Origin: an uncultured Oscillibacter sp.
GTDB lineage: Bacteria; Bacillota; Clostridia; Oscillospirales; Oscillospiraceae
Reading direction: 5' to 3'
NCBI GenBank assembly: GCA_910588005.1
Contig: CAJUQM010000008.1
Location: forward strand, 1 to 64,000
DNA: 64,000 bases
Positions within the stretch are counted from its first letter, which is position 1. Each line of letters opens with the position of its first letter. A model generated the notes under the pieces. That model was not told the origin of the DNA. It did no database searches and worked only from the letters and a program-made list of their open reading frames with translations. A program made the position numbers and the translations under genes. This document shows positions 60,635 through 64,000 of the stretch, in pieces.

Positions 60635-61847
60635 GTACGTCACCTCCCAGCCTCTCATACTCCCGCCAAAAGCCGGGATAGGACTTTTTGACCGCCTCGC
60701 CGCCCCGGATCACCACGGGTCCCCGGCAGCGGGTGGCGGCGATGGCCGCGGCCATAACGATGCGGTGGTCGTTGGCGCCGTCCACAATACCGCCGGAGAG
60801 CTGGTCTACGCCGTGGACAGTCAGAGTATCCGGTCCCTGCTCCGCCTCGCCGCCCAGGTCTGTGAGCATTTCGCAGACGGTGGACAGGCGGTCGCTCTCC
60901 TTCAGCCGCAGCCGGGCCGCCCCCACGAAGCGGGTGTCTCCCCGCCGGAGCGCCGCCATCACCGCCAGGGGCGGCAGCAGGTCCGGACAGTTGGAGAGGT
61001 CAATGGTTGCCGTTCCCGCCCCGGAGAGCGTTCCGGCGTGGGCGACTACTATCCGGTCCCCCTGAAAAGAGCCGTTTTCCATGCCGCGGATGCGGACCGT
61101 GCTGCCCAGAGTTTGGGCGGCGCACCAGAAGGCGGCCTGGGACCAATCCGCCTCCACCGCCGTGTCAAAGGGCTGGTATATGGCGGGGGTGATCTGAAAG
61201 GTGTCGTTTCCTGGGAAAAAGCGGACAGGGACGAAGGCCCGCTCCAGCACGCCCATGGTCATGGTGACATAGGCGGCGGATTCCAGCGCCGTGGTGCTCA
61301 CTACGGTGCTGGGACCGTCCAGCAAGGGCAGGGCCAGCAGCAGCCCGGTAAAAAACTGACTGGAGACATTCCCCGGCAGACGGTATTCCCCTGGGGTCAA
61401 TTGGCCCTCAAGGGTTAAAACGCCGTTTTCCTGCGTGCAGGAGATGTTCCGGTTCCGAAATAGGTCCAAGTAGGGATGCTGAGGCCGCTCCATCAGCCGG
61501 CCCCGGCCGGAGAAAACGCCTCCCTGCCCCGCCGTCAGGGAGATGGGGATGAAAAAGCGGAGGGTGGAACCGGACTCCCCGCAGTCGAACCGGGGGAGAT
61601 CTCCAAAGGGCTGGCGGATCCCGCCGATTCCGCTGATCCGCAGGCCGTCCTCCACCGCTGTCCACTGGGCGCCCAGGGCCTGGGCACAGCGCAGGGTGGC
61701 CTCGATATCCTGGGAGAAGTCCGCATGGCGGATGGTGCTGGTCCCTGCCGCCAGGGCGGCGGCGATGACGAACCGGTGGGCCATGGATTTGCTGGGCGGC
61801 GGCGTCACCGGACCGGAGAGCCGCCTGGGCTGAATGCAGACGTCCAT
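60624..61847 (-). CDS. aroA: 3-phosphoshikimate 1-carboxyvinyltransferase (EPSP synthase)
   Basis: A 407-residue EPSP synthase: PPSKSMAHRFVIAAALAAG (about 17-35, catalytic Lys), DCGESGSTLRFFIPI, LPGNVSSQFFTGLLLALPLL, DLSNCPDLLPPLAVMA and RLKESDRLSTV. The Gly-to-Ala-type changes of glyphosate-tolerant class II forms were not analysed. ATG at 61847, spaced from GGAGG; a TTG nine bases earlier is too close to it. Overlaps aroC by 11 bp. Confidence 0.96.
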   Translation of the reverse strand: MDVCIQPRRLSGPVTPPPSKSMAHRFVIAAALAAGTSTIRHADFSQDIEATLRCAQALGAQWTAVEDGLRISGIGGIRQPFGDLPRFDCGESGSTLRFFIPISLTAGQGGVFSGRGRLMERPQHPYLDLFRNRNISCTQENGVLTLEGQLTPGEYRLPGNVSSQFFTGLLLALPLLDGPSTVVSTTALESAAYVTMTMGVLERAFVPVRFFPGNDTFQITPAIYQPFDTAVEADWSQAAFWCAAQTLGSTVRIRGMENGSFQGDRIVVAHAGTLSGAGTATIDLSNCPDLLPPLAVMAALRRGDTRFVGAARLRLKESDRLSTVCEMLTDLGGEAEQGPDTLTVHGVDQLSGGIVDGANDHRIVMAAAIAATRCRGPVVIRGGEAVKKSYPGFWREYERLGGDVRVL

Positions 61848-61852
61848 GGGCG

Positions 61853-62920
61853 TCAACCCTCCAATCCCGCCTGAATAACCGGCAGCAGCTCCGAGACAGG
61901 CATTTTTTTAAGCTCACACAGGCCGATTCTCTTGGGAACCACCAGGGTGATATCACCTCCGGCCCGTTTTTTGTCGGCAGAAGCGGCGGCCGCCAGGGCC
62001 TCGGCCCCGTATTCCGTGCCGGTGGGCAGGCCGCATTTTAAAAGGCAGGCGGCAATGCGGGCGGCGATGGGGGACTCTGCCCATCCCAGGGCCTCCGCGG
62101 CCCTGGCGATAATGGCGAGACCGGCGGCCACGGCGTGACCGTGGGAGACGGCGTAGCCGCTGCACTGTTCAATGGCGTGGCCCACGGTGTGTCCCAGATT
62201 CAAGAGCTTCCGCTCTCCCAGCTCCCGTTCGTCCCGCTCCACGACGCCGGCCTTGTAGGAGACACAACGGGCGATGACAGCTGCCGGATCGGCGGCGAGG
62301 ACGCCGTTTTCAAAGAGGGAAAAGAGGCTCTCGTCACACAGAACGCCGGTTTTGATGGCCTCCGCCGCGCCGCCGGCAAGGGCATCCGCGGGCAGGGAGG
62401 ACAGGCAATCCGTGTCGCACAGCACGGCGGCGGGCTGCAAAAAGGCGCCCGCCAGATTTTTCCCCGCGGTGAGATCGATGGCGGTTTTGCCGCCCACGGA
62501 GGAATCCACCGCGGCCAGCAGCGTGGTGGGCAGCTGTACGCAGCGGATTCCCCGCAGGTATACGGCGGCGGCAAAGCCCGCCATATCGCCGGTCACTCCG
62601 CCGCCCAGGGCGGCCACACAGTCGGTGCGGGTGAGACGCTGCTCCGCCAGAAATTCCAAAATAGAGGAGAGGGTTTTTAAATTTTTGTGGGATTCTCCCG
62701 CGGGAAAGACATAGGAGCTGACGGAAAAGCCCGCGCTGGACAGACTCTTCCGGACCGTCTCCAGATAGAGTGGGGCCACGACGCTGTCGGAAATGACTGC
62801 CATATGACAGAGGGACATGGCTTCCCGCAGGCGCCCGCCGCACTCTTTGAGCAGACCGGGGCCGGCAGTCACCGTATAGGCGGGAGAGGTGTGGACTTGG
62901 ATGGAGTGATAGCTGGACAT
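61853..62920 (-). CDS. aroB: 3-dehydroquinate synthase
   Basis: A 355-residue NAD- and metal-dependent enzyme. Signatures: GGGVTGDMAGFAAAVYLRGI (about 98-117), PTTLLAAVDSSVGGKTAIDL and LNLGHTVGHAIE with His metal ligands (about 245-250). ATG at 62920 after GAGGAGGTACTTT. About 130 bp separates it from tyrA, with two hairpins. Confidence 0.97.
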   Translation of the reverse strand: MSSYHSIQVHTSPAYTVTAGPGLLKECGGRLREAMSLCHMAVISDSVVAPLYLETVRKSLSSAGFSVSSYVFPAGESHKNLKTLSSILEFLAEQRLTRTDCVAALGGGVTGDMAGFAAAVYLRGIRCVQLPTTLLAAVDSSVGGKTAIDLTAGKNLAGAFLQPAAVLCDTDCLSSLPADALAGGAAEAIKTGVLCDESLFSLFENGVLAADPAAVIARCVSYKAGVVERDERELGERKLLNLGHTVGHAIEQCSGYAVSHGHAVAAGLAIIARAAEALGWAESPIAARIAACLLKCGLPTGTEYGAEALAAAASADKKRAGGDITLVVPKRIGLCELKKMPVSELLPVIQAGLEG

Positions 62921-62937
62921 AAAGTACCTCCTCAACG

Positions 62938-63050
62938 TCCCTCCCACAGGGGAGGGATGGGGATTTTGGGTTTTGAGATCCGCTCCGGGGGAGGGAGCGC
63001 GGCGGCGTGTTCCGGGGGGGTGCCGTCCCGCATCTATGGGGGCGGGACGG
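62938..63050 (-). promoter_or_regulatory. Hairpins in the tyrA-aroB gap
   Basis: CCGTCCCGC (63023-63031) pairs with GCGGGACGG (63042-63050) directly after the tyrA stop; CCCTCCC pairs with GGGAGGG around 62940-62957 just before the aroB ribosome site. No T-run. The only sizeable gap in an otherwise overlapping operon; it may be a processing or attenuation site. Confidence 0.45.
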
Positions 63051-63887
63051 TCAATTTCCGCCGGCGGACGCCTTCAGCTCCCGGCCCTCTTTCAAGAGGG
63101 TCCTGATCCGCTCCGCGTCGCGGGATTTCAGCGCGTCGGAATAATCCGTGAGATGCCGGATCAAAATATCCAGTTCTTTGATGAGATAGTCGCTGTCATC
63201 CAAAAACAGCTCCGTCCACATGTCCTCATCCAGACGGGCGACCCGGGTCATATCCTGGAAGCTGCCGGCGGAAAATCCCCGCCGCCGCTGGGCCTCCGGG
63301 GATTTGACATAGGCGCTGGAGACGATGTGGGCCAGCTGGGAGGTGAAGGCGATGATCCGGTCGTGCTCCTCCGGCTGGGAAAAGGTCAGTCCCGCAAAGC
63401 CCAGATCCAGAAAGAACGCCTGGAGGGTCTCCAGCAGCTTCATGTCCGTCCGCTTGTCCGGCGTCAGGATCATGGAGGCCCCCACATACAGGTCCTCGCT
63501 GGAGGCGGTGAAGCCGCCCCGTTCCCGGCCTGCCATGGGGTGCCCCCCGATATAGGAAAAGCCGTATTGCTCCGCCAGTGGGGCGATGGCCTCCACCACA
63601 ACCCGTTTTACACCGCAGAGATCCACCACAATAGCGGACTTTGCAATCCGCGCTCCGTGAGTGCGGACCCATTCCACCGCCGCGCCGGGACGGATGGCGA
63701 TCAAAATCAGGCCGCACTGGGGTAAATTTTCATCCGTCAAGGGCGCGTCGATGGCCCCGCACATCCGGGCCAGGGTCATGGTCTCGCCGTCCAGGTCGGC
63801 GCCGCAGACGGTGTGGCCCGTGCGGGCTTTGATGCTCTTGGCCATGGAGCCGCCGATGAGACCCAGACCCACAATACCGATGTTCAT
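63051..63887 (-). CDS. tyrA: Prephenate dehydrogenase
   Basis: A 278-residue NAD-dependent enzyme making 4-hydroxyphenylpyruvate for Tyr. Rossmann motif GIVGLGLIGGSMAKS (4-18), VDLCGVKR, YIGGHPMAGRERGGF (about 122-136, catalytic His) and helical C-terminal dimerisation part (TSQLAHIVSSAYV, SAGSFQDMTRVARLD). No ACT domain follows, so Tyr feedback may act elsewhere. Confidence 0.95.
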   Translation of the reverse strand: MNIGIVGLGLIGGSMAKSIKARTGHTVCGADLDGETMTLARMCGAIDAPLTDENLPQCGLILIAIRPGAAVEWVRTHGARIAKSAIVVDLCGVKRVVVEAIAPLAEQYGFSYIGGHPMAGRERGGFTASSEDLYVGASMILTPDKRTDMKLLETLQAFFLDLGFAGLTFSQPEEHDRIIAFTSQLAHIVSSAYVKSPEAQRRRGFSAGSFQDMTRVARLDEDMWTELFLDDSDYLIKELDILIRHLTDYSDALKSRDAERIRTLLKEGRELKASAGGN

Positions 63888-63891
63888 GGCC

Positions 63892-64000
63892 TCAGCCCTC
63901 CAGGGATTTTACGGCGGCGTGCAGTGCCAGCAGCTTTTTGGCCAGGGGATCAAAATCCTCGGGCTTCAGGGACTGGGGACCGTCGCACAGGGCGTGGGCG
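63892..64000 (-). CDS. 3-deoxy-7-phosphoheptulonate (DAHP) synthase, C-terminal end only
   Basis: The visible 35 codons (AHALCDGPQSLKPEDFDPLA..., ending HAAVKSLEG) match the C-terminus of type I-beta DAHP synthases, the first shikimate enzyme. Its stop is 4 bp from the tyrA start, so it heads or precedes this operon. The rest lies beyond the right edge. Confidence 0.85.
   Translation of the reverse strand, partial: AHALCDGPQSLKPEDFDPLAKKLLALHAAVKSLEG

Overview
The window looks like chromosomal DNA of a GC-rich, motile, strictly anaerobic Clostridia member, most likely Oscillospiraceae (Flavonifractor/Lawsonibacter-like; the genus is an inference). Supporting signs are a flagellin gene with a sigma-28 promoter, DivIVA/SepF division genes, a short Gram-positive-type Hfq, a group-B-like [FeFe] hydrogenase, a four-subunit ferredoxin-dependent 2-oxoacid oxidoreductase, and GGAGG ribosome sites with sigma-A TTGNNN-17-TATAAT promoters. 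There is no prophage, CRISPR array or rRNA.

Layout. 1-5.5 kb: flagellin (cut by the left edge), a PAS-only protein and a frameshifted lipoprotein. 5.6-9 kb: lepA, then a repeat-flanked accessory cassette (divergent XRE regulator and small ORF). 8.8-12 kb: XRE/MBOAT/SGNH surface O-acylation operon. 12.3-17 kb: HAD phosphatase and the divIVA-sepF-yggS-hlyD-like division cluster. 17-28 kb: the hfq-miaA-mutL-mutS-miaB neighbourhood, interrupted by a MITE-like element and by a second XRE/small-ORF cassette. 28-36 kb: reductase-like gene, lipoproteins and two two-component systems. 36-38 kb: [FeFe] hydrogenase and tRNA-Gly. 38-45 kb: HExxH metalloprotease, ICMT-like protein, and an LRR/VWA/GNAT/MoxR/NifU operon, then tRNA-Ser. 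45-52.8 kb: htpG, ilvE, 2-oxoacid oxidoreductase operon with an upstream P-loop ATPase. 52.9-56.6 kb: GntR regulator and the cstA pyruvate-transporter operon. 56.7-64 kb: a complete shikimate/Phe/Tyr operon, including an AroE-AroK fusion, running off the right edge into a DAHP synthase gene.

The genes form coherent blocks: branched-chain and 2-oxoacid metabolism (ilvE, VOR, cstA) fits amino-acid or pyruvate fermentation with H2 disposal by the hydrogenase; the aro block supplies aromatic amino acids; mutS/mutL/miaA/miaB/hfq form a conserved repair and tRNA-modification locus.

The least explained content is non-coding or accessory: (i) two XRE/small-ORF divergent cassettes, each abutting a modular repeat; (ii) three copies of a ~165-bp element with TAGGCC terminal inverted repeats, two of them inside otherwise compact operons; (iii) a recurrent GGCGGACA/TGTCCGCC hairpin family in intergenic regions; (iv) an orphan terminator suggesting a small RNA before the hydrogenase; (v) the LRR/VWA/MoxR operon of unknown purpose. 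Start sites were chosen from ribosome-binding sites. All family calls come from reading the proteins, not from database searches.
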